Origin: Anaerolineales bacterium
Lineage (GTDB): Bacteria > Chloroflexota > Anaerolineae > Anaerolineales > Villigracilaceae
DNA: 64,000 nt
NCBI GenBank assembly: GCA_014860805.1
Contig: JACZJB010000267.1
Coordinates: 34,062-98,061 of the forward strand
Direction: 5' to 3'
The position numbers and the translations under genes were made by a program. Below are positions 32,924 through 41,956 of this stretch, piece after piece (positions within the stretch are counted from its first letter, which is position 1; each line of letters begins with the position of its first letter). The notes under the pieces are model-generated. The model was not told where the DNA came from. It saw only the letters and a list, made by a program, of their open reading frames with translations, and searched no databases.

Positions 32924-33898
32924 ATGTGGCTTGTAACAGGTGCAACGGGACATATTGGAAATGTCCTCGTACAAAAACTGTTGGAACGCGGCGAAAAAGT
33001 CAGAGCGTTGATTCTGCCGGGCGAAAGCCGCGAATCAATTTCGAGATTAAGAGTCGAAGCGTTCGAGGGTGACATCCTCAATATGGATTCAGTGTTCGAG
33101 TCCATGCAGGGCATTAAAGGCATCTTCCATTTGGCGGGAGCTATTTCGATCATGCCGGGGTCAAATCCATTTGTACAAAAAGTAAATGTGGAAGGGACGA
33201 AAAATATTCTACACGCTGCTAGCAAAAAGAAAATCAAAAGGCTGATTTACACATCGTCCATTCATGCTATTCAACGCATGGAAGATGGTGTGATCGATGA
33301 GAGCGTTCCATATGACATGAACAACCCATATGGCGCGTATGACCGTTCGAAAGCAGAGGCGACTCTCGAAGTATTGGACGCGGCTCGTTCCGGGCTGGAA
33401 GCTGTTGTGGCCTGCCCCACCGGCGTGATCGGCCCCTATGATTTTCGCGGATCGATGATGGGCGCGGTCATCCACGATGCGGCGGTTGCGAAACCAACCC
33501 TGTATGTGGATGGCGCATATGACTTCGTGGATGTGCGCGATGTAGCCGATGGGTTGATTGCTGCCGCAGAGCATGGCAAGCGTGGCGAAAGTTATATTTT
33601 GTCGGGACAAAAGATATCGGTCCGTTACTTGCTTGAGACCGTGCGCGAAATTACGGGGAAGCATTTCTTTCAGATGAAAATTCCTTTTGACCTTGCGAAG
33701 TTCGCGGCGAAATTCACTCCCGCTTATTATCGCTTTGCAAATGAGACCCCGCGATTTACGCCATATTCATTGGAGGTGCTGCAAAGCAATTCAAATATCA
33801 GCCATGCAAAAGCGACTCGCGAACTGGGGTACGCGCCGCGACCGATCTTCGAAAGCATTCGCGATGCAGTGAAGTGGTTCCTGGAAAAGAAAAAATAA
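32924..33898 (+). CDS. NAD-dependent epimerase/dehydratase family protein
   Basis: A 324-residue extended SDR. The cofactor motif TGATGHIG is at residues 5-12, and the catalytic YxxxK is YDRSK at about 138-142. It resembles the dihydroflavonol-4-reductase-like and 3-beta-HSD-like group. The substrate is unknown. It follows the TetR gene with no gap, so its substrate or product may be the TetR ligand, an inference. Confidence 0.85.
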   Translation: MWLVTGATGHIGNVLVQKLLERGEKVRALILPGESRESISRLRVEAFEGDILNMDSVFESMQGIKGIFHLAGAISIMPGSNPFVQKVNVEGTKNILHAASKKKIKRLIYTSSIHAIQRMEDGVIDESVPYDMNNPYGAYDRSKAEATLEVLDAARSGLEAVVACPTGVIGPYDFRGSMMGAVIHDAAVAKPTLYVDGAYDFVDVRDVADGLIAAAEHGKRGESYILSGQKISVRYLLETVREITGKHFFQMKIPFDLAKFAAKFTPAYYRFANETPRFTPYSLEVLQSNSNISHAKATRELGYAPRPIFESIRDAVKWFLEKKK

Positions 33899-33981
33899 TT
33901 CCGCTGGTCTCGGACAGTCTTTCGTGAAGTACGCGCAAGGCTACCCGACCGCCATAAGGATTTAAATAAAAAGGAGAAAAC

Positions 33982-34845
33982 ATGAAAATAGTTACAGACA
34001 GCGCAGCAGATATGTCCAATGAAGAAATGGAACAACTTGGTATTGTGCAAGCCCCGTTGTTCATTCAATTCCCCGAAGGCGAAGTAAGCGCTGCTGATAT
34101 TTCAGCGGACGATTTCTACAATCGCCTGGAAGCCATGCGGCCTGCCATCCCCACCACGGCCCAGCCATCCGCAGGGATTTTCGCAGAGTTGTACCGCAAG
34201 CTGGCAGCGACTGAAAAAAATATTTTTTCAGTGCATATTTCATCGGGATTAAGCGGCACGATCAATTCAGCACGCGACGGCGGAGAGCAGGTAAAGGGAG
34301 AGGCAAACGTCAACCATTGGGACACACTCACCCTTTCAGGCGGGGAACGTTTTCAAGTCATGGCAGCCGCTTTGGCAAGCAAGGCAGGCTGGGCAATGGA
34401 CGCAATTCAAGAGCGTTTGAAGAAAATCCGTGAAAATACGGAAGTGATCTACACACTGGACACATTGGAATATCTCGCGCGCGGCGGGCGCATTGGACGG
34501 GTAAAAGCAATGGCGGGCGCGTTGCTCAATCTAAAACCAGTCATCCGCGTGGATACGGACGGCAAGTACAGCACCGTCGGCAACGGGCGCACCTTGAGCA
34601 AGTCCATTTCGATGATCGCAGATAGCGTCCGTGAAAAATACGGCAACACCCCTGTCTGGGTCACTGTGCTGCACGGCCGTTTTGCTGAAAAAGCGGAAGC
34701 ATTGGCAGCAGAGTTCAAGGAAAAGTTGAACATAGCCAAGCTGGAAGTAGTTCGCATCTCTCCCGTTTTGGGTGTGCACACAGGTCCGGGCATCGTCGGC
34801 GCTGGGATCGTGCCGATGGAACTGATGAGTGACCTGGTGAAGTGA
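33982..34845 (+). CDS. DegV family fatty-acid-binding protein
   Basis: A 287-residue DegV (FakB-like) protein that binds a fatty acid between two lobes. VTDSAADMS at the N-terminus, SSGLSGT near residue 90 and the GGRIGR loop (about 171) are family markers; the terminal HTGPGIVGAG carries the His that contacts the carboxylate. A FakA kinase is not encoded in the window. AAGGAG precedes the ATG. Confidence 0.9.
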   Translation: MKIVTDSAADMSNEEMEQLGIVQAPLFIQFPEGEVSAADISADDFYNRLEAMRPAIPTTAQPSAGIFAELYRKLAATEKNIFSVHISSGLSGTINSARDGGEQVKGEANVNHWDTLTLSGGERFQVMAAALASKAGWAMDAIQERLKKIRENTEVIYTLDTLEYLARGGRIGRVKAMAGALLNLKPVIRVDTDGKYSTVGNGRTLSKSISMIADSVREKYGNTPVWVTVLHGRFAEKAEALAAEFKEKLNIAKLEVVRISPVLGVHTGPGIVGAGIVPMELMSDLVK

Positions 34846-34857
34846 TCAAAGAAAGAA

Positions 34858-34886
34858 GAACGGGCTTGCAGATTGCAAGCCCGTTC
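34858..34886. terminator. Hairpin between DegV and M48 genes
   Basis: A 13-bp perfect stem (GAACGGGCTTGCA with TGCAAGCCCGTTC) with a 3-nt loop between convergent genes. The T-rich side is on the minus strand. Confidence 0.7.
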
Positions 34887-34894
34887 ACGGAATA

Positions 34895-36025
34895 TCAAGA
34901 AGGGATAAATTTTCTGGCTTTTTCGATCCTTTCGCCAAGCGGCGGATGGGAGTAGAACATGAAGACGACCCATTTTTCGGGGTCTATCTCGCCGAGGTTT
35001 TGATTGGCCAACCTTGTGAAGGCAGAAGCAAAGGCTTCGTTCTTACCTGTGGATCGCAAGGCGTAATCATCAGCCATATTCTCGCGCCAACGAGAAACGG
35101 CATTATCAAGTGGTGAAGTCAGCAGGCCGTACAAGCTGAGGATGAGGGCAAGAGCTGGAAATGCAGCAGGGTCGCTGACGCTGGAAAAGCCGAAATATGT
35201 CACTGCCCAATTCATTCCGAGGGAGGCAAGATAAAAGCCGATCATGGTAGAGAGAGTGCCAAATGTGATAAAGAGTGGAATATCGCGGTGGACTTGATGT
35301 CCCAGTTCATGCGCGAGCACAGTCTCAATCTCATCCGCTGAAAATTCGTTGATGAGAGTATCGCCTAAAATAATTCGGCGCGTATTGCCGATACCCGTCA
35401 ATGCGGCATTGGCAGATTTGGTGCGCCTGGACATATCAAATTTAAAGACGCCCCTTACTTTGGTATTGGCGCGTTCGGCAAGTCTCATCAAACGTTCAGC
35501 GAGCTCTTTGTGTTCCTCGCCGAGCGGAACGTATTTATTGAACAACGGCATGATAAGGATCGGCGCAAGGTTGGACATCAAAACACTGAAGACCAACATA
35601 CCGCCTGCCGCCCACAACCACCATAGGTTGCCAGCGGCTCTCAGGGCGAAATAAAAAAGCTCGAGCAGAATCAGGCCGAGGGGAGCACCGATCGCGAGTC
35701 CTTTGAGTTGATCCATAATCCAGTCTTTGAGAGTCTGGTTGGACTGGTCGAAGCGATGCGGGAGAATAAATCCATTGTAATAACTGAGCGGGAAATTCAA
35801 AATAGAGGCAACACCGCCAAAGATAGCAACATAGAGCGCCACGAGCAGCCATTCATTCGCAGTGAAGGTTGTCAGCCATTCGCGCAGAGCAACGCGCCAG
35901 CCAAAGAAAAGCCATGCTAAAACATAGGCGGCGCTGAAGAGAGTATCCACCAGCCAAAGACGACGGCGGATGCGGGCATATTCTTTTGCCTGTTTTTGTT
36001 TTTCGGGGTCAAGTGTGGTTTGCAT
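34895..36025 (-). CDS. M48-family metalloprotease
   Basis: A 376-residue membrane protease of the Ste24p/HtpX-like group. HELGHQVH carries the zinc ligands, and the third ligand is the Glu or Asp of the NMADDYALR segment. Five to seven hydrophobic segments surround the active site, as in CAAX prenyl protease 1. It degrades membrane or misfolded proteins. On the minus strand TATAAT (36032-36037) lies 6 nt before the ATG and no ribosome site is seen, so the mRNA may be leaderless. Confidence 0.9.
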   Translation of the reverse strand: MQTTLDPEKQKQAKEYARIRRRLWLVDTLFSAAYVLAWLFFGWRVALREWLTTFTANEWLLVALYVAIFGGVASILNFPLSYYNGFILPHRFDQSNQTLKDWIMDQLKGLAIGAPLGLILLELFYFALRAAGNLWWLWAAGGMLVFSVLMSNLAPILIMPLFNKYVPLGEEHKELAERLMRLAERANTKVRGVFKFDMSRRTKSANAALTGIGNTRRIILGDTLINEFSADEIETVLAHELGHQVHRDIPLFITFGTLSTMIGFYLASLGMNWAVTYFGFSSVSDPAAFPALALILSLYGLLTSPLDNAVSRWRENMADDYALRSTGKNEAFASAFTRLANQNLGEIDPEKWVVFMFYSHPPLGERIEKARKFIPS

Positions 36026-36123
36026 AAAAAGATTATAGCATTTGGAAGCGGAATTACCTGACCACGATCAAATGCAAAAACTGGACGGAAACGCTGCTCT
36101 CCGCCCTGATAATTGAATCCTGT

Positions 36124-36693
36124 TTAACCGGCTTTTTCCTGCTCTGCGGCAAGCTGCGCAATAATCTGCTCTGACGGCATGACCTGACCATAGGATTTCA
36201 ATGCCGCCAAAAACGCCTTATGGACATGCTCCGCAGGGATGACTGTCTCTCCATATTTTAAATCTCGCGTGGCGCAGGCATCTTCCGCGATCCAGACCTG
36301 GAAGCCAAAATCAGCGGCAGCCCGGGCTGTGGCGTCCACACACATGTGAGTCATCATGCCTGCGATGACAACACGCTGGATTCCCCACTCTTTCAACATC
36401 TCCAGCAAATTCGTTTCGCGGAAAGAGTTCGGGTAATGTTTGTAAACGATAGGCTCACCTTCAAAGTGCGCAGTCACATCGTGAATATCGGAGCCGCTTG
36501 TTCCCTTCACAAAAAACGGCGCGTCGGGTTTAAGTGCAATGTGTTGAATGTGGATATGATGCCCGCCATGTTCACGGAAGCACTGCAGCAACATGTAGGC
36601 TTTTCTGCCTGCTTCCAGCGGATTGACCAGCTCCATTTTGCCGCCGGGAAAATAATCTTTTTGAATATCAATTACCAGCAAGGCTGTTTTCAT
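36124..36693 (-). CDS. Isochorismatase-like cysteine hydrolase
   Basis: A 189-residue hydrolase. The catalytic triad is D9 (VIDIQKDYF), K85 (YKHYPNSF) and C118 (GMMTHMCVDAT), with the cis-peptide context of the family. Members hydrolyse isochorismate, nicotinamide or other amides; the substrate is not clear. It follows the M50-TPR gene by 9 nt on the minus strand. Confidence 0.9.
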   Translation of the reverse strand: MKTALLVIDIQKDYFPGGKMELVNPLEAGRKAYMLLQCFREHGGHHIHIQHIALKPDAPFFVKGTSGSDIHDVTAHFEGEPIVYKHYPNSFRETNLLEMLKEWGIQRVVIAGMMTHMCVDATARAAADFGFQVWIAEDACATRDLKYGETVIPAEHVHKAFLAALKSYGQVMPSEQIIAQLAAEQEKAG

Positions 36694-36702
36694 AGCATTC
36701 TC

Positions 36703-38313
36703 CTATTGACTGGCAGTTGCTTCGAAAGCAGCTGCCAGCCTGGTTATAAGTTCGTCAGCTTGTCGCTTCAAATGTAGTTTGTCCGTCACGGTTGGGACTT
36801 TTTCGAAATCACTTCTTGCTTTTTCGGATTCGTTGAGGTGCAAATAAGATTTCCCTCGCCCCAGATATAAACGCGGCTCGCGTGGATTTAGCTCAATGGC
36901 GCGGGTGTAAAAGCCGACAGCTAGTTCATGCTCATTGTTCATGCGGCAGGAGTCCGCGCGGCCGTGAAGCGCAAGCGAGTCACGTGGGTTTTTTGCAAGG
37001 ATGCGTGAATAAAAATCCTGAGCCCAATCCAGGTTGTCTTCGTACAGCATAAGGTTTATGTCCACCATCACTAATGTCTCTTCGGGCGAAAGCTGCACTG
37101 CCAAATCCTGGTCTTGATGCGCGGACTCAAGATCGCCAAGCCTGAAATGCGCCAGCGAGCGGACGAGATAAAAAAGCGGCATTCGTCCCTGAAACGAAAC
37201 AGCTTTATTCAATTCGTCAAGCGCGGATCGATATTCCTTGCGTTCCAGCAGAATCGAAGCACGGTCAAAATATGGAACCGCCCAATGCGGATTGATATTT
37301 TGCACGCGAGAAAATAGATCCATTGCGGCATCATAATCTTTTTCAAGCACATATACTTCGCCCCGCAATTCCAAGGCAAACGGATGATTCGGCTCGAGTT
37401 TCAAGACACGCTCAATATCTGCAACGGCGCGCTCTTTTTGTCCCATCAGCAAGTAACAACTGGCGCGCGCAAGATAATTAGCGATGGGATGGGTAGGTTC
37501 ATTTTCAATTTCTTGGGTAAAGCACTGCACAGCGCGTTCGTAATCACCCAACAGATAATAGTAGCCTGCCCGTTTGAAGAGATAATTTACACCCAGGTTG
37601 ATCTTGCGAAGCAAGCTTCGATTCAATGAGCTGAGAGCAAGGGCAATGATGACACAAAAAACGAGCAAAATATAATCGCGGGTAATGACGCCCAAAAGAA
37701 TCAGAGCGAACAGAAATGGAGCGCTGACAACAAGGGTGATCCAATCTGCGTTGGATTTGCCAAAGAACATTTCCATCAATGCATGAAGGATGTTCCCGCC
37801 ATCCAAAGGATAAACGGGCAGCAAATTAAAGACGACCAGAATCACATTCAAAAAGGCGAGGGAGAATGCCAGATTGGCAAAGGTCTGCACCCAAAGAAAT
37901 AGTTCCGGGTTGGCAGAATACGGTATGAAGAATAAATAAAGAAGAAGATAAGCAGCGACGCAGAGGAACGCCAGAAACATGTTGACAAGCGGCCCCGCTG
38001 AGGCAACAAAAAGATTACTGGCGGGTTTTTCAGGCTTGTAAGCAAGGTTGGTCAATCCGCCCAATATCCAGATAAAGACGCTTTTTACCGGCACGCCGAC
38101 AAATTGTGCGGCAAAGGTATGGCCAAGCTCATGCAGGAAAATAAAAAGCAGAAAACCGCCCACCCACAATAACGCTTCCACCGTTCCGCGAATATCCGTT
38201 GGCTTGAACAGATAGTATGCGATTGGGACGCTAAACAACAAGGAAAAATGCAGGCGAATATCCACCCCTCGCAGACGTCCCACCGACCATGACCAGCCTA
38301 AAATTTTCATCAT
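36703..38313 (-). CDS. Site-2-protease-like M50 metallopeptidase with TPR tail
   Basis: A 536-residue protein. The first 230 residues are a membrane protease: HELGHTFAAQ with the zinc-binding HExxH near residue 61, and LLPVYPLDGGNIL with the third-ligand Asp near 173. The rest is a cytoplasmic array of about eight tetratricopeptide repeats (such as GDYERAVQCFTQEIENEP and LGDLESAHQDQDLAVQLSP). The peptidase domain lacks CBS domains. The TPR tail probably recruits substrate or partner proteins. Confidence 0.88.
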   Translation of the reverse strand: MMKILGWSWSVGRLRGVDIRLHFSLLFSVPIAYYLFKPTDIRGTVEALLWVGGFLLFIFLHELGHTFAAQFVGVPVKSVFIWILGGLTNLAYKPEKPASNLFVASAGPLVNMFLAFLCVAAYLLLYLFFIPYSANPELFLWVQTFANLAFSLAFLNVILVVFNLLPVYPLDGGNILHALMEMFFGKSNADWITLVVSAPFLFALILLGVITRDYILLVFCVIIALALSSLNRSLLRKINLGVNYLFKRAGYYYLLGDYERAVQCFTQEIENEPTHPIANYLARASCYLLMGQKERAVADIERVLKLEPNHPFALELRGEVYVLEKDYDAAMDLFSRVQNINPHWAVPYFDRASILLERKEYRSALDELNKAVSFQGRMPLFYLVRSLAHFRLGDLESAHQDQDLAVQLSPEETLVMVDINLMLYEDNLDWAQDFYSRILAKNPRDSLALHGRADSCRMNNEHELAVGFYTRAIELNPREPRLYLGRGKSYLHLNESEKARSDFEKVPTVTDKLHLKRQADELITRLAAAFEATASQ

Positions 38314-38339
38314 CTAATTTCGCATCGAACGTGGATTTT

Positions 38340-38963
38340 TTACTTGCGTCCAAAATCCGCGGGGTTTTCGCCCCACAGACTGGTATCCCATTTAATCAAT
38401 TTATCTTCAGGCAGCTCATTCTCTGCAAGCCAGTTCTCAGCGCTATGGATGATGGCAAACAGTACTGCGTTCTTCGGCGTATGCTTTAGTTTTGTCTTAC
38501 ATACACCCGTGTTGACCCACAAAATAGCATTCTCTGAATCCGAATAGACGGGGACATGCATATTATGTTTCGCCTGCCAGGTAAGCGCATGGACAATAGC
38601 CAGAAATTCTCCGACATTATTTGTCCCGTCGGAGTACGGACCCGCGTGGAATATTTCTTCACTGGTTTCCGTATTTACGCCGCGATACTCCAGTTTGCCG
38701 GGCGCGCCGCTGCAAGCCGCATCCACGCAGATGGATGGGAGCAGCGGTTGTATGCTGGCTGTCCTCCATTTTCCACTGGAAGACGGCTTTCCCTTGTAAT
38801 CATCATAGTTCGCAAAATACGCAGCTTCTGCGTCAATTTCGTTTTCGAAAGCCTTGTATTGCGCGCCGACAAAACCCTTCACCTGTTTTTCGCACTCCGC
38901 CCAAGTGGTGAAAATACCCGTCTTGCGTCCTTTCCAAACCACGTAATATTTCTGCTTTGGCAT
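38340..38963 (-). CDS. rnhA: Ribonuclease H with N-terminal hybrid-binding domain
   Basis: A 207-residue protein. The first 50 residues are the hybrid-binding (viroplasmin-like) domain: YYVVWKGRKTGIFTTWAEC through AYFANYDDYKGK. The RNase H fold follows with the acidic residues in VDAACSG, GEFLAIVHAL, YSDSENA and the terminal NPADFGRK. It removes RNA from RNA-DNA hybrids. TAAAAT on the minus strand (38970-38975) stands 6 nt before the ATG, with no ribosome site. Confidence 0.92.
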   Translation of the reverse strand: MPKQKYYVVWKGRKTGIFTTWAECEKQVKGFVGAQYKAFENEIDAEAAYFANYDDYKGKPSSSGKWRTASIQPLLPSICVDAACSGAPGKLEYRGVNTETSEEIFHAGPYSDGTNNVGEFLAIVHALTWQAKHNMHVPVYSDSENAILWVNTGVCKTKLKHTPKNAVLFAIIHSAENWLAENELPEDKLIKWDTSLWGENPADFGRK

Positions 38964-39031
38964 ACGTCAATTTTACATCAATTCATTGCAGCGCCATCGC
39001 ACCGGCGCTTTCCGATGCAATAATTTTTGTC

Positions 39032-39059
39032 TTGACAAAAAAAATTATTCACGTAAAAT
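39032..39059 (+). promoter_or_regulatory. Promoter of the candidate non-coding RNA
   Basis: TTGACA (39032-39037) and TAAAAT (39054-39059) are 16 nt apart, in an A/T-rich stretch. The predicted start is near 39065-39066. Confidence 0.75.
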
Positions 39060-39064
39060 ACGCC

Positions 39065-39247
39065 AACTCTTCACATGAACACTCTTAACTTTTGCTTGTG
39101 TCTATGGCGGGGTTCGTAACCACTACCTAAGACACATCCGCATCAACAAGCAGCCAACGACTTAGGACAGTGGAACGCCCCCCGCGCGGAAATAAAATTG
39201 CGCAGGACAGTTTGCTGTCCCTTTGTTTTTATGTTGGCTGCTTTTTT
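39065..39247 (+). ncRNA. Candidate structured RNA (6S-like or cis leader)
   Basis: This fills the only gene-free stretch over 300 nt (38964-39285). About 183 nt run from a strong promoter to a hairpin (GCAGCCAAC 39150-39158 with GTTGGCTGC 39233-39241) followed by six T's. Inside, GCGGGG (39107-39112) pairs with CCCCGC (39180-39185), CCACT with AGTGG, and CCTAAG (39126-39131) with CTTAGG (39161-39166), forming a long irregular arm with internal loops; there is also a GGACAG/CTGTCC hairpin. Size and shape fit 6S RNA, but the terminator lies 38 nt before the sulfurtransferase start, so a regulatory leader is also possible. Confidence 0.5.
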
Positions 39248-39285
39248 GTTACCCTAAACATTAATACGAAAAGGAATCCTTAGTC

Positions 39286-40125
39286 ATGTCGTACGCTCAC
39301 CCCGAATATCTTGTTGACACAGAATGGGTCGCCAATCATTTGGATGACCCGAACGTCCGCATCATTGAGTCTGACGAAGACCCGTTGCTATATGCCATCG
39401 GTCACATCCCGGGCTCGGCACAGGTGGATTGGTTCAGCACACTGCAACATCCATTGCGCCGCGATTTCCTGACGAAGGAACAGTTTGAAGAAGTCGCATC
39501 CAGCCTTGGAATTACAAACGATACCACGGTTGTTTTTTATGGCGACAAGTCCAACTGGTTTGCTTGCTATGCGCTCTGGCTCTTCCAATATTACGGTCAC
39601 CAGAATGTGAAAATCATGAATGGTGGTCGCATCAAATGGGAGCAGGAGAAACGCCCGCTCGTGAAGAAGATTCCTTCGTTTTCCCGAACAACCTACAGCG
39701 CGAAAGAGGCGGACAAGTCCATCCGCGCATTCCGCGACGATGTCTTCAAGCAGCTTGAAGAGAAGAAACCGCTGGTGGATGTCCGCTCCCCGAAGGAATA
39801 TTCCGGTGAATTGACTCACATGCCAAATTATCCACAGGAAGGTGCGACTCGCGCCGGGCACATTCCCACCGCTGTGAGCATTCCCTGGGCGCAGGCAGTC
39901 AATGAAGCGGATGCAACGTTCAAGACTCCCGAAGAACTGCGTGCCCTCTACGAAGGAAAAAATATCAAAGCTGACGGAGAGATCATTGCGTACTGCCGCA
40001 TTGGTGAACGCTCTTCTCTGACATGGTTCGTGTTAAAGTATCTGCTCGGTTATCCTACGGTCAAGAACTATGATGGTTCCTGGACGGAATGGGGTAACCT
40101 CGTGGATGCGCCAATAGAAAAATAA
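39286..40125 (+). CDS. Thiosulfate/3-mercaptopyruvate sulfurtransferase
   Basis: A 279-residue protein with two rhodanese domains. The first is inactive in its loop; the second has the catalytic cysteine near 237 in YCRIGERSS, a loop of the thiosulfate-type. WSTLQHP and [11 protein letters not shown] are family markers. It produces a protein persulfide in the cytoplasm. It is followed by a SufE gene after 3 nt, which suggests that persulfide sulfur is passed to SufE. Confidence 0.92.
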   Translation: MSYAHPEYLVDTEWVANHLDDPNVRIIESDEDPLLYAIGHIPGSAQVDWFSTLQHPLRRDFLTKEQFEEVASSLGITNDTTVVFYGDKSNWFACYALWLFQYYGHQNVKIMNGGRIKWEQEKRPLVKKIPSFSRTTYSAKEADKSIRAFRDDVFKQLEEKKPLVDVRSPKEYSGELTHMPNYPQEGATRAGHIPTAVSIPWAQAVNEADATFKTPEELRALYEGKNIKADGEIIAYCRIGERSSLTWFVLKYLLGYPTVKNYDGSWTEWGNLVDAPIEK

Positions 40126-40128
40126 AAT

Positions 40129-40560
40129 ATGTCCCTGCCCCAAAAACTTCAAGAGATCGTTGATGATATTGCGAGCATGTCCCGCGAAGAAAAACTCGAA
40201 ACACTGATCAGTTACGCCGAGTCTTTCCCTGTACTTCCTGAGCGGTACAAAAATGAACGCAACCAAATGGAGGCTGTGCCGGAATGCATGACGCCTGTAT
40301 TTCTGATCGCCGAAAAGCAGGATGACGGTGGTTTGATCTTCCACTTTGACATTCCCCCTCAATCGCCCACCGTGCGCGGGCTTGCCTCCATCCTGGCTTC
40401 TGGGTTGAATGGCTGCAAGCCCGAAGAAGTTCTTTCTGTGCCCGCTGATTTCTACACTCCGATGAAGTTGGAGGAGGCGGTTTCAGGTCAGCGCATCAAT
40501 GGTTTTCGAGGGGTATTAGCTCACATGAAGCAAGTCGCTGTAAAAGCGATGAGTGCATAG
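40129..40560 (+). CDS. sufE: SufE-family sulfur acceptor
   Basis: A 143-residue SufE protein. The acceptor Cys53 is in the conserved EAVPECMTPVFL segment. RGLASILASGLNG and DFYTPMKLEEAVS match the family. SufE takes sulfur from cysteine desulfurase in Fe-S cluster assembly. Here the partner in the operon is a sulfurtransferase, not SufS. It ends at a very strong terminator. Confidence 0.92.
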   Translation: MSLPQKLQEIVDDIASMSREEKLETLISYAESFPVLPERYKNERNQMEAVPECMTPVFLIAEKQDDGGLIFHFDIPPQSPTVRGLASILASGLNGCKPEEVLSVPADFYTPMKLEEAVSGQRINGFRGVLAHMKQVAVKAMSA

Positions 40561-40561
40561 T

Positions 40562-40603
40562 AAAAAAAAGACGCCCACGTGAAATTGTGGGCGTCTTTTT
40601 TTT
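40562..40603. terminator. Bidirectional terminator
   Basis: A stem with AGACGCCCAC and GTGGGCGTCT around an 8-nt loop, flanked by eight A's and eight T's. It separates sufE from the convergent CBS gene. Confidence 0.95.
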
Positions 40604-40606
40604 ATT

Positions 40607-41014
40607 TTACTTTTCCTCGTCCCAACCCTGTTCTTCCACCGACATAAAAATATCCGTCGCAGAGATCAGGCCAATCAAGGCACCGCTCTCATCAGCCACC
40701 GGCAGGTGATGTATCTTATTTTTCTGCATGACCTGTGAACATTCCATCAAGGTCCAATCTGCGCGGCCAGTGATGATGGGGCCAGACATGATCTCGCGGA
40801 CAGTCGTTTCTGCGGGGTTGCGGTCAACGGCAACGATCTTGTCGCGGACATCGGTTGTGGTGACAATTCCATAAGATGGATTCTTCTCGCTTATATCCAC
40901 AACGACACTGTGGATATTACGGCGGCGCATCAACGTCATGGCGTATGAGACGCTTGAGTCAGGATCCACTACAACAACAGGGCTGGACATCCAATCGCGA
41001 ACTAGGTGCGGCAT
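40607..41014 (-). CDS. CBS-domain pair protein
   Basis: A 135-residue protein made of two CBS domains (about 5-60 and 70-130). VVDPDSSVSYAMTLMRRRNI and QKNKIHHLPVADESGALIGLISATD are typical. Such proteins bind adenosine nucleotides and act as energy sensors or regulators. No partner domain is present. It follows a lipoprotein gene by 12 nt. Confidence 0.9.
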   Translation of the reverse strand: MPHLVRDWMSSPVVVVDPDSSVSYAMTLMRRRNIHSVVVDISEKNPSYGIVTTTDVRDKIVAVDRNPAETTVREIMSGPIITGRADWTLMECSQVMQKNKIHHLPVADESGALIGLISATDIFMSVEEQGWDEEK

Positions 41015-41026
41015 GAAATTCTCCTT

Positions 41027-41956
41027 TTATTTAATAAATAATTTTACAGCATCCATCGCCAGCCAGGAACCATCCGCAGCGCTGATGTCCTGAATTTCGA
41101 GATAGATGATAGTCCCGGCGGGAATGCCTTCAAGGGATATGGCCAGGTCAAAAGTACCCGGCGCGCCGAAATCTGGGGCAGCGACTGAAACGGGGCCGAG
41201 GGCCAACTCATTTCCTGCTTCGTCATAAATAAAATAAGACAGGTTATTTTCAAACGGCGCAATACTGATATTTCCCGTCACCTGCACACTGCCGCTTGCT
41301 TCTGCCTCATTTGATGGTGAGACAATCTCGATCTCGCGCCTTGCGCCTGTCGGTGCATCCGTTGTGTAATGGACAATACGAAGTTGATTATTTACAAGCG
41401 CATATCTGCGCGTGGTTGGCAGCGTGGGACAACAGCCGCCATCGTTAACACCATGAATGACAGCATCGAGAAGTACTTCACTATTTTCAATGGATACGCT
41501 GTTGACCATGGGACGATCATCGATAAGGGTGGAGGTTGAAAAGACGGGCAAACCATTTACATTTGTATAAACTGTGACGAAGGCAAAATTACCAGTGCCG
41601 CCATAATTTTCAACAAAGATTGCGGCGGCTTCATCCACACCGTCACCAGTCAAATCACCGATTGAAATGAAATCAGACAGCAATCCTACATAGGCGAAAT
41701 CCATAGTGGTGGCATCAGTGCCGTGCTGGTATTGCCCATCGGTCAATTGGACAACTGCGTGGTCGTCACGCGCGCCGAGTTGGTATTGTGCGTTTCTGAT
41801 CTGTTCCGCCGTCAGCCCAGCCAACGGGACAGGAACAGTCGCTTCAACGGGAGCAATTGTCGGCGTGGAAGAGGCGGGTGAAACCAATCCACAGGCGAGC
41901 ACTGTCAAAGACAATAACAGTAAAAATCTTAAGGGATTATTGGAAACCAAGTCCAT
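41027..41956 (-). CDS. Lipoprotein with C-terminal Gmad2-like domain
   Basis: A 309-residue exported lipoprotein. The signal ends in LTVLAC, followed by a Ser/Thr/Pro linker. The middle has the shape of a VCBS-like or FG-GAP-like beta fold (ISIGDLTGDGVDEAAAIF). The last 100 residues (EIVSPSNEAEASGSVQVTGN through FIYDEAGNELALG) look like the Gmad2 immunoglobulin-like domain. The ATG overlaps the end of the upstream gene by 28 nt; a TTG two codons later is at a better distance from GGAGG and may be the true start. Confidence 0.72.
   Translation of the reverse strand: MDLVSNNPLRFLLLLSLTVLACGLVSPASSTPTIAPVEATVPVPLAGLTAEQIRNAQYQLGARDDHAVVQLTDGQYQHGTDATTMDFAYVGLLSDFISIGDLTGDGVDEAAAIFVENYGGTGNFAFVTVYTNVNGLPVFSTSTLIDDRPMVNSVSIENSEVLLDAVIHGVNDGGCCPTLPTTRRYALVNNQLRIVHYTTDAPTGARREIEIVSPSNEAEASGSVQVTGNISIAPFENNLSYFIYDEAGNELALGPVSVAAPDFGAPGTFDLAISLEGIPAGTIIYLEIQDISAADGSWLAMDAVKLFIK

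Noticed and set aside
39065..39247. SAM, glycine or other known riboswitch, SRP RNA and tmRNA
   Set aside because: I compared the remembered consensus cores (for example the SRP GGAA-loop core and the tmRNA T-arm with CCA) and none is present. Only a general 6S-like shape remains.
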